Of a stretch of 64,000 bases of DNA, positions 36,603-44,508 are shown in pieces (position 1 is the first letter of the stretch; each line of letters begins with the position of its first letter). A program made the translations under genes and the position numbers. Under the pieces are notes generated by a model. The model did not search any database. It saw nothing but the letters and a program-made list of their open reading frames with translations, and had not been told where the DNA came from. Origin of the DNA: Helicobacter labetoulli (GTDB lineage: Bacteria > Campylobacterota > Campylobacteria > Campylobacterales > Helicobacteraceae); the NCBI RefSeq assembly GCF_003670275.1, contig NZ_QXJF01000003.1, positions 62,001 through 126,000 of the forward strand. The letters run 5' to 3'.

Positions 36603-37313
36603 CTAATCAAACTTGCCCCAATCAATGGGGCTTTTGCCAACCTCTTGCAAATACGCATTAGCATTTACAAATACATTGCTCCCTACAAAGCCTCGTGCTA
36701 GTGGGCTTGGATGCGGAGCGGTAATAATCTTATGCTTTATGCTATCAATCAATGCTGCTTTTTTCCTAGCATAATTCCCCCACAGCATAAAAACGAGATT
36801 TTGTTTGTTTTGCGATAATACCCTAATCACACCATCGGTAAAATCTTCCCAACCAAAATGCTTATGTGAAGCCGGAGAATGTGCCTTGACACTCAAAATG
36901 CTATTAAGCAATAAAACACCTTGCTTTGCCCAAGCACTTAAATCCCCGTGCAAGGGTGGCGTGATATGCAAAGTCTGTGCGAGTTCTTTATAAATATTTT
37001 TAAGCGAAGGTGGGATAGGCACTCCATGGGGCACACTAAAGCTTAAGCCCATAGCTTGTGGAATACACGCTCCATTCACCATAGCATAGCCGTGATAGGG
37101 GTCTTGCCCAAGTATAATAACCTTTAGGCTATCAAGGGGTGTGAGACAAAAGGCGGCAAAAATATCTTTTGGCAAGGGATAGATAAGCTCATTATGTCCC
37201 AAAGCCTCCATATATTGCCTTTTAATCTCGGCAAAATATGGGCTTAAAAGCTCATCTTTAAGGAGATTTTTCCAATCCTGTGGAATCTTTACTTTATCCA
37301 GCTCTATACTCAT
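36603..37313 (-). CDS. ung: Uracil-DNA glycosylase
   Basis: Family I UDG removes uracil from DNA. The 236 residues show the catalytic water-activating GQDPYHG, GLSFSVP, LLLNSILSV, LMLWGNYARKK and the leucine-loop HPSPLA. It overlaps the gatC stop by four bases (ATGA), so the two are cotranscribed on the minus strand, gatC first. Confidence 0.96.
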   Translation of the reverse strand: MSIELDKVKIPQDWKNLLKDELLSPYFAEIKRQYMEALGHNELIYPLPKDIFAAFCLTPLDSLKVIILGQDPYHGYAMVNGACIPQAMGLSFSVPHGVPIPPSLKNIYKELAQTLHITPPLHGDLSAWAKQGVLLLNSILSVKAHSPASHKHFGWEDFTDGVIRVLSQNKQNLVFMLWGNYARKKAALIDSIKHKIITAPHPSPLARGFVGSNVFVNANAYLQEVGKSPIDWGKFD

Positions 37314-37594
37314 TCAATAATTTTTGGGACGATAAAAAAGTTATCTTGTGTTTTTGGTGCGTGATTTAGCACATCTTTGGCAATGCCACTATCACGCACT
37401 TCATCAGCTCTTAGTGGAGTTTTAAGCTCTTCTACAAAGCAGTCATCTGCCACTTCAACAGAAGCAATATTTTCAACAAATCCTAGAATCTCACTCAACT
37501 GCTCCTTGGTAGATTCACGCTTATTCTCATCTAGCTTTAGCATACTCAATCGCTCTAATTTATTTAGAAGTGTATCATCAATAGTCATTTTCAA
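37310..37594 (-). CDS. gatC: Asp-tRNA(Asn)/Glu-tRNA(Gln) amidotransferase subunit C
   Basis: A 94-residue GatC with the typical LLNKLERLSMLKLDENKRE helix, a LSEILGFVENIASVEV segment and LRADEVRDSG near the middle. It stabilises the GatAB amidotransferase, which makes Gln-tRNA and Asn-tRNA in organisms lacking the direct synthetases. gatA and gatB are not in the window. Confidence 0.92.
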   Translation of the reverse strand: MKMTIDDTLLNKLERLSMLKLDENKRESTKEQLSEILGFVENIASVEVADDCFVEELKTPLRADEVRDSGIAKDVLNHAPKTQDNFFIVPKIIE

Positions 37595-37637
37595 TCCTTT
37601 ATCAAAAAATTCGGCGATTATAGCATAAATATAGTCG

Positions 37638-38429
37638 TTATAAAACCTCGCTCATTATCTTTGCAATCTCACTTGGAACAAGAGAGTATTCCTTAACAAA
37701 AAGGGCAAATGCCAGTGCCGCTTGATAAATAAGCATTTCCCTGCCATCTTTGCACTCTAAGCCACATTGAGAGGCTAGAGCCAAAAATGGCGTTTGCTTC
37801 CCATAAATCAAATCAAAGGCATAACAAGAGTGTGTAAAAATCTCTTGTAGCTTCTGCTTTACAAGGGGCAAAGATTCATCATTTAGCCCAGCACTTGTGG
37901 TGTTAATCACAATATCATATGCCCCATCCGCCCTAAATTCATCACTCACAAAGCATTCAAAGCCCTTGTTAGCAAAAAATTCTAGCTTTTCTTGTGAGCG
38001 ATTGATGATTGTCGTAGGAATATTATGCGTTTTTAGAATCATCGCTACTGCCTTAGCTGAGCCACCAGCACCTAAAATTAACGCATTTGACATCTTAAAA
38101 TCTTTCACAGATTCATAAAAACCCTGTGCATCTGTATTGTAGCCAATGATTTTTCCATTTTCACGCACCCAAGTATTACACGCCCCAATCTCTTTAGCTA
38201 TACCACATACCTCATCACATTGCCTATACGCCTCTTCTTTGAAAGGAATCGTGATATTTGCTCCACTTAAATTATATGCCCTAAAACTTTCACGCAAATC
38301 TTTGCCATTTTCTAAAAGCAAACGCCCATAAAAAGCATTTATAGCACAGCGTGAAAAAGTGTGATTATGCAAAAGTGGGGATTTAGAATGTGCGATAGGA
38401 TTGCCATAAACAGCAAAAAAACGCAACAT
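37638..38429 (-). CDS. aroE: Shikimate dehydrogenase
   Basis: AroE reduces 3-dehydroshikimate to shikimate with NADPH. The 263-residue protein has the substrate motif NPIAHSKSPLLHN, the catalytic Lys in ITIPFKEEAY, the nucleotide loop LGAGGSAKAVAM, and NTTSAGLND. The ATG overlaps the stop of the SH3-domain gene; this order (SH3 gene then aroE) is as I recall for H. pylori HP1250-HP1249. Confidence 0.95.
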   Translation of the reverse strand: MLRFFAVYGNPIAHSKSPLLHNHTFSRCAINAFYGRLLLENGKDLRESFRAYNLSGANITIPFKEEAYRQCDEVCGIAKEIGACNTWVRENGKIIGYNTDAQGFYESVKDFKMSNALILGAGGSAKAVAMILKTHNIPTTIINRSQEKLEFFANKGFECFVSDEFRADGAYDIVINTTSAGLNDESLPLVKQKLQEIFTHSCYAFDLIYGKQTPFLALASQCGLECKDGREMLIYQAALAFALFVKEYSLVPSEIAKIMSEVL

Positions 38430-39355
38430 TACCGCACACTTTTGCTGATGTGATTAAGCGAGATGTAGCCATACTGCTTATTTGGGAGCTGAATCTTTGC
38501 CCACTCCCCTTGTGTCTCAAGCACATAAATTCGCATATTATGGCTTAGTCTGCCTATAACCGCCCCTTGAGAATCTGCTTTTGAACGCACATTAAGAGCA
38601 TTAGCCACAACAACATAAGGCTCACCATTTTGCGAATCTAGATTCTGAGTTAAAAGCCTAGAGGCGACATAGCCCTCAACACCAAAGCGACTTTTTACCT
38701 TGCTCCAACCATCTTGCTCATCACTTAGAATCTCCAACGCCTCACCCACCGCTACACGAGAGATGATGGTAGATTCAGAATTTGGGGCTTGACGGATATT
38801 AATGCGATATTTTGCATAGCCATATTTTTGTTTTGAATCTTGAATTGACACTGCAGGAGCTGTGCTAGGCTTTGTATCTACTAAGTTTGATGGCGTAGAT
38901 GGAATAGTTGCATTTTGGGCAATATCTATGCCATTGCCTGAATCTTGAGTGCTTGAATCTTGGGTATTGTTAGAATCCTGGTTAGCTGCGGAGTTTGGGC
39001 TTGTGGCTTGTGAAAGAGATTCTACACCTAAAGGAGTTGTTGCAGCTATGTCCTGCGTCTCTTGTGGTGAAGTCTTATGCAGTAGAGAATCTGCCTCTAC
39101 TTGTTTGCCTTCATCGCTTTTGCCCTCATTGCTATTTTCTTTGCCAGATTCAGTGCTTTGGGCTACTTGTATTACACCTTGTGATGTGAGTTGAGAATCT
39201 GCTCCAGCAATGTGGGAAGTATGAGTTTGGGGGCGTTTGCTGATAATCAAATTCTTCTTATCCATAAGCATAACCACAGCCACATATAGACCCACACCAA
39301 GCACAATAATCAAAAAAGGAAGTGAGTAAAGTTTAAAAAAAGTCCGTGTATTCAA
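38429..39355 (-). CDS. Membrane-anchored bacterial SH3-domain protein
   Basis: The 308-residue protein has an N-terminal membrane helix (about 10-30), a long Ser/Gln/Asn/Asp-rich linker (about 45-175) coded largely by AGATTCT-type repeats, and two C-terminal SH3b domains (about 180-240 and 245-305; each with an N-x-R and G-E-A/W-A pattern). Such proteins usually bind peptidoglycan peptides in the periplasm. Coupling to aroE is by overlap. Confidence 0.82.
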   Translation of the reverse strand: MNTRTFFKLYSLPFLIIVLGVGLYVAVVMLMDKKNLIISKRPQTHTSHIAGADSQLTSQGVIQVAQSTESGKENSNEGKSDEGKQVEADSLLHKTSPQETQDIAATTPLGVESLSQATSPNSAANQDSNNTQDSSTQDSGNGIDIAQNATIPSTPSNLVDTKPSTAPAVSIQDSKQKYGYAKYRINIRQAPNSESTIISRVAVGEALEILSDEQDGWSKVKSRFGVEGYVASRLLTQNLDSQNGEPYVVVANALNVRSKADSQGAVIGRLSHNMRIYVLETQGEWAKIQLPNKQYGYISLNHISKSVR

Positions 39356-39377
39356 TATAAACCTTTAATGTATATTT

Positions 39378-40385
39378 TTAAATAAGCTTAACCCCGCTAC
39401 CCTCGCAAACTTCACCAATGATGTAAGCCTCAAAAGCTTGAGCGAAACGCAGGATTTCATCTGCTTTGCTTTGCTCTACAGCAAGAATCATTCCAACTCC
39501 CATATTGAAAGTGCGATACATCTCTTCTTTCTCCACATACCGACTAAGCAAATCAAACACGGGATGGCTCTTAATGGCATTGAGAGAGATTTTTGCTCCT
39601 AGATTCTGCGGGAAGATTCTAGGGAGATTTTCCACAATCCCACCTCCTGTAATATGAGCCAAGCCGTGCAAAGAAGGACGCAGAGAGGAAGCATATATCT
39701 CTTTAAAAAGCGGAACATAAATCCTTGTAGGCTCTAAAAGTGTGTCAATTAACGCTCTACCTTCAAACTCTTCATCAAAAGACATACCTAATTTATCAAA
39801 CAACACTTTCCTTACTAGAGAATAGCCATTACTATGAATCCCGCTACTTGGCAAAGCAATCAGCACATCGCCCTTTTGCACCTTTTGAGATTCCACTTCT
39901 TCACGCTCGGCTATCCCCACAGCAAATCCAGCTAAATCAAAGTCATCTTTGCTATACATTCCGGGCATTTCCGCACTCTCCCCACCGATTAAAGCACATT
40001 GTGCGATTTTGCAGCCCTTAGCAATACCACCAATCACTTCTAGGGCATTTGTCTTATTAAGTTTGCCTGTGGCGTAGTAGTCCAAAAAAAACATAGGCGT
40101 AGCAAAGTTGCAAATCAAATCATTCACACACATCGCCACAAGGTCAATCCCCACACCTTGCAGCCTTTTGGCATCAATAGCAAGACGAAGCTTTGTGCCA
40201 ACCCCATCAGTTGCGCCTAAAATCACAGGATTCTTATAGCCACTCGGCAGGGCATAAGCCCCAGCAAATGAGCCAATCCCACCAATCACATTGCTATCAA
40301 AGGTTGATTTCACCAAAGGCTTTAGCCCATCTACAAGTGCATTGCCCTCATCAATATCAACGCCAGAATCTTTATAGCTTATCAT
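39378..40385 (-). CDS. purM: Phosphoribosylformylglycinamidine cyclo-ligase
   Basis: PurM makes aminoimidazole ribonucleotide in purine synthesis. I start at the ATG at 40383-40385 (MISYKDSGVDIDEGNALV), six bases after AAAGGAA; an in-frame ATG eight codons upstream is less likely. The 335 residues carry GATDGVGTKLRLA, VAMCVNDLICNFATPMFFLDYYA, GGESAEMPGMY and HITGGGIVENLPR. H. pylori lacks de novo purine synthesis, so this gene again points to a non-pylori Helicobacter. Confidence 0.95.
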   Translation of the reverse strand: MISYKDSGVDIDEGNALVDGLKPLVKSTFDSNVIGGIGSFAGAYALPSGYKNPVILGATDGVGTKLRLAIDAKRLQGVGIDLVAMCVNDLICNFATPMFFLDYYATGKLNKTNALEVIGGIAKGCKIAQCALIGGESAEMPGMYSKDDFDLAGFAVGIAEREEVESQKVQKGDVLIALPSSGIHSNGYSLVRKVLFDKLGMSFDEEFEGRALIDTLLEPTRIYVPLFKEIYASSLRPSLHGLAHITGGGIVENLPRIFPQNLGAKISLNAIKSHPVFDLLSRYVEKEEMYRTFNMGVGMILAVEQSKADEILRFAQAFEAYIIGEVCEGSGVKLI

Positions 40386-40486
40386 TATATTTCCTTTTGC
40401 CAAATTCATTTTGCCTAGCTTGTAAAGTGGCGGATTCTAACATATTCAAAATAATATTTTATCCGCTCGTGCATTTTGGGTGCTAC

Positions 40487-40516
40487 TTGAAAATTTCATT
40501 TTTTTTTTGATACAAT
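40487..40516 (+). promoter_or_regulatory. Promoter with T10 tract in the spacer
   Basis: TTGAAA (40487-40492) and TACAAT (40511-40516) are separated by 18 bases that include ten consecutive T (40499-40508). It directs transcription to the small lipoprotein gene at 40549, whose AAGGAGG box is at 40536-40542. A homopolymer inside a sigma-70 spacer is a known means of phase variation in Helicobacter and Neisseria. Confidence 0.6.
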
Positions 40517-40548
40517 GTGAGCTATACATAAATTTAAGGAGGCAAACA

Positions 40549-40780
40549 ATGAGGCTTTCCATTATCACAATAGCAATTGCTTTTATGTGGCTGTATGACA
40601 CACAGCACACTTAAAAAACGCACCGCAAGCGTTATAGGCTGCCAACCACAAAATATAACTATCAAAAATAGCAATCTTGATTTTATGGGAGGGCAACATT
40701 ATATCGCCACTTGCAATGGGCAAAGCTTTTCCTGCACCGCCCAAGAAGGCTCCTCCATTCAATGTGCGGCGGTAAGATAA
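40549..40780 (+). pseudogene. Small cysteine-containing lipoprotein, apparently frameshifted
   Basis: A strong AAGGAGG precedes ATG 40549 by six bases, but this frame reads MRLSIITIAIAF and ends after 21 codons. The overlapping frame, open to 40780, reads on as LLCGCMTHSTLKK and then a domain with CQPQNI, DFMGGQHYIATCNGQSFSC and IQCAAVR. Joining the two frames near 40578-40585 gives a normal lipoprotein signal with a CGC lipobox and about 77 residues. One base lost or two gained explains the break. It may be a real pseudogene, a phase-off state or a sequencing error. Confidence 0.6.
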
Positions 40781-40812
40781 TGCTCTTTGGGTATTGTCTT
40801 TTTTAGTATTTT

Positions 40813-40856
40813 GGCTTAGGGCTAAGCCATGCATTGATTTGCGTTAAGCCTAAGCC
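40813..40856. terminator. Hairpin after the lipoprotein pseudogene
   Basis: GGCTTAG/CTAAGCC (40813-40819 with 40822-40828) can pair, and GGCTTAGG can alternatively pair with CCTAAGCC about 25 bases later. No strong T-run follows, so this is only a candidate terminator between convergent genes. Confidence 0.3.
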
Positions 40857-40960
40857 CCTTGTGATTTTTCCAAATCCCCACATTTTTCACTTACAATCTT
40901 AGAATCTCTAGATTTCAAACTAGCAGATTCTGCTTTTTTTAAAGTCCAAAATCTCTTCTG

Positions 40961-42190
40961 CTAATTGCTCGTGCGGTAGCGGAACTGCCCATTTTTAAAG
41001 ACAAGCTTTGCTCCACCAATGCCATAAAGCCATTTATTTTCAATAAAGTTTTTCAAAAACGCCGCAAACTCCCCGCCAATGCTCCTTTTATAAATAATCC
41101 CCACGCCATCAGTATGTCCTATAGAACACACCGTGCCTCTATGCTTAAATTTAAAAGGCTTCTTTTGCGTTGTGCCATTTAGAATCTTAATTAAGCTTTT
41201 CCCCACATAGTCCCCCATTTGTGCGGCAAGCTGTGCGGTTGGTGCGTGGATAGCATCTCTAAAAGCATACAAGGCGCAATCCCCCACCACATAGACATTC
41301 CTATACTGCGGACATCGCAAAAATTCATCAACCCTAATCCGCCCCTTTGTCGTCTCAAAGCTTGAATGCTCAAGGCTATCATTGCCTTTCACTCCTGCAC
41401 TCCACAAAATCGTATTGCCTTTTATATGTTGCTCTTTCCCATTTTGCTTAATCACAACACCATCTTCTCTGCATTCCACAACCTCACCATTACAAATGAC
41501 ATCAACACCGAAAGCTTCAAGCTTTTTCTTTGCTAACGCACTTGCTTTTTTGCTAAACATCGGCAGGATTCTATCACTCCGCCCAATGCAAGTAACCTTT
41601 GGCACTTCTCGTGGAATCCCACCAATCAAGCACAGCTCATCAAGCCTAGAGCCAAGCTCAGCAGCAAACTCAATGCCCGTAAAGCCCGTGCCACATACAA
41701 TCACGCTCAAATCTTCATCATTTTTCGTATGGCAATATTCCTTGAATCTATATTCTATGAGTTTATCAAGTTTTAAAGCAGCATTGAGTGATGATAGCTT
41801 GTGAGTGTATTCCGCCACACCTTTAATACCAAAATCATCAGGCTTAAAGCCAAGTGCAATAACCAAATAATCATACTCATACGCCCCACCATTACCAAAA
41901 ACGCGTTGATTTTCTGGGTCAAAAGAGAGAATCTTATCTTTGGCAAAATGCACTTTTTTTAGATTTAGAATCTTGCGGAAATAGATTCTTGCTTTTCTCG
42001 CACTTAATGTGCCAATGGCGACTTTATGCAAAAGCGTAGTTTGGTAGTGATAGTCGTGTTTGCTAATAAGTGTAATATCAGCCTCTTTTTTAAGTTGCTC
42101 TTGCAATGTGATAGCCGCACGCAAACCCCCATACCCACCGCCAAGAATAAGAATCTTTGGAGCTTTTACAGAAGCCTTATGTTCTGCCAT
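40961..42190 (-). CDS. Type II NADH dehydrogenase-like FAD oxidoreductase
   Basis: The 409-residue flavoprotein has an N-terminal FAD-binding GxGxxG (ILILGGGYGGLRAA), a second dinucleotide motif (SVIVCGTGFTGIEFAAELG) and the NDH-2 signatures YVVGDCALY and APTAQLAAQMGDYVGKSL. It probably oxidises NADH and reduces quinone without pumping protons. The C-terminal amphipathic region (FAAFLKNFIENKWLYGIGG) fits membrane association. It stands alone, with about 195 AT-rich bases to the dynamin cassette. Confidence 0.87.
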   Translation of the reverse strand: MAEHKASVKAPKILILGGGYGGLRAAITLQEQLKKEADITLISKHDYHYQTTLLHKVAIGTLSARKARIYFRKILNLKKVHFAKDKILSFDPENQRVFGNGGAYEYDYLVIALGFKPDDFGIKGVAEYTHKLSSLNAALKLDKLIEYRFKEYCHTKNDEDLSVIVCGTGFTGIEFAAELGSRLDELCLIGGIPREVPKVTCIGRSDRILPMFSKKASALAKKKLEAFGVDVICNGEVVECREDGVVIKQNGKEQHIKGNTILWSAGVKGNDSLEHSSFETTKGRIRVDEFLRCPQYRNVYVVGDCALYAFRDAIHAPTAQLAAQMGDYVGKSLIKILNGTTQKKPFKFKHRGTVCSIGHTDGVGIIYKRSIGGEFAAFLKNFIENKWLYGIGGAKLVFKNGQFRYRTSN

Positions 42191-42385
42191 TTTTTCACCT
42201 CCGCTTGAAGTTGTTTTAGAATCTGCAATCCGCTAAATCCTAGAATCTAAAGCTAAAAACACAAACTAGAACTGCAATGCTATCGCTTTTGTCCTAAAAT
42301 CCCCCCACTTTCAACAGCAAAAAGTAAAATAATAATTTATTTTTTGCGTTTTTACTCATTTTATGCTTTTAGCTATGCTGTAAGC

Positions 42386-42967
42386 TCACATTTGCAATTG
42401 TGCATTATAGTAATGCTTAAAATACTCTTTCACACCTTGTTGAATCCGTGCTTGTTCTAATGTGTGTTTGTATTCTAAGAGTATCTGGGATAGTGAGTTT
42501 TGGAGTGCGTTAAGATTCTCTAGCATATAGGATTTTAGCATTATGTGTTTTTTACATATAAATTCTGCTCTATCTTTGTCTTTGTGAATATAAGGTTCAG
42601 GTAGGTGCATAAAAGAATCATAGATTGCCATCAGCCTTTCATTCTCACGCAAATGTGGTGCTAAGGCGATAAGAAAGCTCCTTATCAGCCCTCTTAGATT
42701 CACGCAAAATACCCCACCTATCTCAAGATGCGACGCATATAGCATATCTAATCTCTCCCAAGGTATATGGCTTACTTGATGAATGTGGATATATTCTTGC
42801 GGGATAGGCTGATGTTTGCCTACAAGCTTAATAGCAAGTTTATAGGTCGGGCGTTTTGAGTGCTTTTTCTGCTCTAGGTTTTTAAGGGAATAGTGCATTT
42901 GCTTAAGCCATTTAGGTGCATTTTGATCAGATTCTATTCGTCGCATAATCTCACTCCAAAAGCCCAT
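42386..42967 (-). CDS. Fourth gene of the dynamin-like cassette, unknown
   Basis: A 193-residue, probably soluble, helical and histidine-rich protein, starting MGFWSEIMRRIESDQ. I do not recognise a domain. It shares the opening MGF-(W/L) with the helical partner at 43716. It lies 11 bases after the split paralogue and ends the minus-strand run from 46062, so a functional link with the GTPase is inferred from position. No membrane segment is clear apart from a weakly hydrophobic stretch near residues 85-105. Confidence 0.65.
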   Translation of the reverse strand: MGFWSEIMRRIESDQNAPKWLKQMHYSLKNLEQKKHSKRPTYKLAIKLVGKHQPIPQEYIHIHQVSHIPWERLDMLYASHLEIGGVFCVNLRGLIRSFLIALAPHLRENERLMAIYDSFMHLPEPYIHKDKDRAEFICKKHIMLKSYMLENLNALQNSLSQILLEYKHTLEQARIQQGVKEYFKHYYNAQLQM

Positions 42968-42978
42968 ATATCACCTTT

Positions 42979-43706
42979 TTAAGCAAGTTTTGAAAGCATT
43001 TGAGACAAGATATTTTGACAAGCTATCTGCTCTGCTATAAATATTTGTGTCTTTTGCTTCTCTTGTGTCGTGGCATTTTTTAGCTCTTCAAGCAAAGCAA
43101 TATCTCGTTGTAAAAAGGCTTGTTTTAGCTCAATCTTCTCTTGCAAAATCTCACTCAAGTTCTCTCGCATCGTAGCAAATGACTTTTCAAGCTCACTTGT
43201 GATTTCTTTTAAGGCTTTACTTAGCGTTTCATTACATAAGTGTCCTAACGACTCTTTTCTCGCCTCTTGCCCGGGAAGTTTTAGAATCTTCAAACATTTG
43301 GCATTGTCAATACTAAGATTTTGCGTAATGTTTCGTGTGAAAATCTGCCTTATTGCCTTTTGGCTCACATTCATAGCACGATCAATATTGCGTGTTGAGA
43401 TTTGCTCTTGCTCCAGCATATCAATAAGTGGATCAACATACTCATCTAGCATTGCAATGAGCGTATCCTCTAGGTAGTGAGCCTTATCTTTTGTGTTATT
43501 TTTTAGCTCATTCAGTGCATTGAGTACCTCGGCATTTTCGCTAGGATTCTGTGCATCTTCGTTGTAGGCTTCTTGCGTAGCAGATTCTAGATTTTTTTAT
43601 CGCTAGAAAAAAGTGATTTTAAGTCCTTGATCAAAGTTATAACCACGGGTGCATACTCTTTGATTTTTTTCAATACCCGTTCCATTTTGATAAGGGGTGT
43701 TATCAT
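42979..43706 (-). pseudogene. Helical partner protein 2, split by an A7 tract (slippage or phase-off)
   Basis: ATG 43704-43706 opens MITPLIKMERVLKKIKEY and stops after 39 codons at a TAG immediately after GAT-A7. With one more A the frame continues as NLESATQEAYNEDAQ into the 157-codon frame that ends at 42979, giving 242 residues. The C-terminal part (NLSIDNAKCLKILKLPGQEARKE and onward) is clearly paralogous to the neighbour's ISIDNKECLEILEQDSGEEKKK region. The tract is T7 at 43592-43598 on the plus strand. This could be phase variation, transcriptional slippage, decay or a sequencing error. An internal ATG at 43452 could express the C-terminal part alone. Confidence 0.7.
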
Positions 43707-43715
43707 ATTCTCTCC

Positions 43716-44498
43716 TTAGATTCTATTTTGCTTGGCTTGAGCTTTGGCGTATTCCATAAACCACAGCTCTTGTAAAATAACAAGCTGTTTTTGTTCTTTT
43801 TTGGTGACGTCCTTACCCTCGGTGGCTTTTAAATCTGCTAAATACTCCAATTCTCTAGCTATGATTCTTTGTATATCTTGCAGCCTAGATTCTAGCTTGT
43901 CTTTAATATTTTCTACGCAGTCTTTGGCATTCTCCTTTATATTATCCTGCAGAGTTGCAATGGATTGCTTTAAGTTTGTGTCAATAAAACGCTTCATCGC
44001 CTTTTTCTTTTCCTCACCAGAATCTTGCTCTAAAATCTCCAAACACTCCTTATTATCAATGCTGATTTTTGGCGTAAGCTCCCTTATGAGTGTGCCTCTT
44101 ATGCTTCGCATACTTTTTCTATTTGTGCTTTTAATCTCACGCACAGGCAAATGCAATGGCATACCACCAAACTTTTTATTATTGATTTTTTCCACAGAAT
44201 CTAGCAGTGATTCAAACATCTTTTCTGCCACTTTACTGAGTTGTATCTCTAAATTATTTGCTTGGTCTCTAGATTCATTTTTAAAATCTGCTAGAGCGTT
44301 ATTAATCTTAGCAGTTTGTGCTGCTGATGCAAGCTCTCTAACATATCGCTCGTGCTTACTGACTTCTTTAGAGACTTTATCACTGAAGCTAAAAAGACTG
44401 TCAATGGCACTGACCACTTCCTTGATCACATCCCGCATCTCCCACATCTTATCTGCACCTGATTTTACAGCGTCCCATAAATCGTCCAAAAATCCCAT
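43716..44498 (-). CDS. Helical partner protein 1 of the dynamin-like GTPase
   Basis: I start at ATG 44496-44498 because AAGGAGGG lies five bases upstream; an upstream start at 44537 would overlap the GTPase gene. The 260 residues are mostly helical and charged: an amphipathic N-terminus (FLDDLWDAVKSGADKMWE), coiled-coil stretches and the ISIDNKECLEILEQDSGEE block shared with the next gene. There is no membrane helix or known domain. It follows the GTPase stop by ten bases, which suggests that they act together. Confidence 0.72.
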   Translation of the reverse strand: MGFLDDLWDAVKSGADKMWEMRDVIKEVVSAIDSLFSFSDKVSKEVSKHERYVRELASAAQTAKINNALADFKNESRDQANNLEIQLSKVAEKMFESLLDSVEKINNKKFGGMPLHLPVREIKSTNRKSMRSIRGTLIRELTPKISIDNKECLEILEQDSGEEKKKAMKRFIDTNLKQSIATLQDNIKENAKDCVENIKDKLESRLQDIQRIIARELEYLADLKATEGKDVTKKEQKQLVILQELWFMEYAKAQAKQNRI

Positions 44499-44508
44499 AT
44501 CCCCCTCC

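Noticed and set aside
40577-40780. TTG-started independent gene in the lipoprotein region
   Set aside because: The TTG has no ribosome-binding site and lies inside the hydrophobic signal. Joining to the ATG frame at 40549 by a frameshift explains both frames better.
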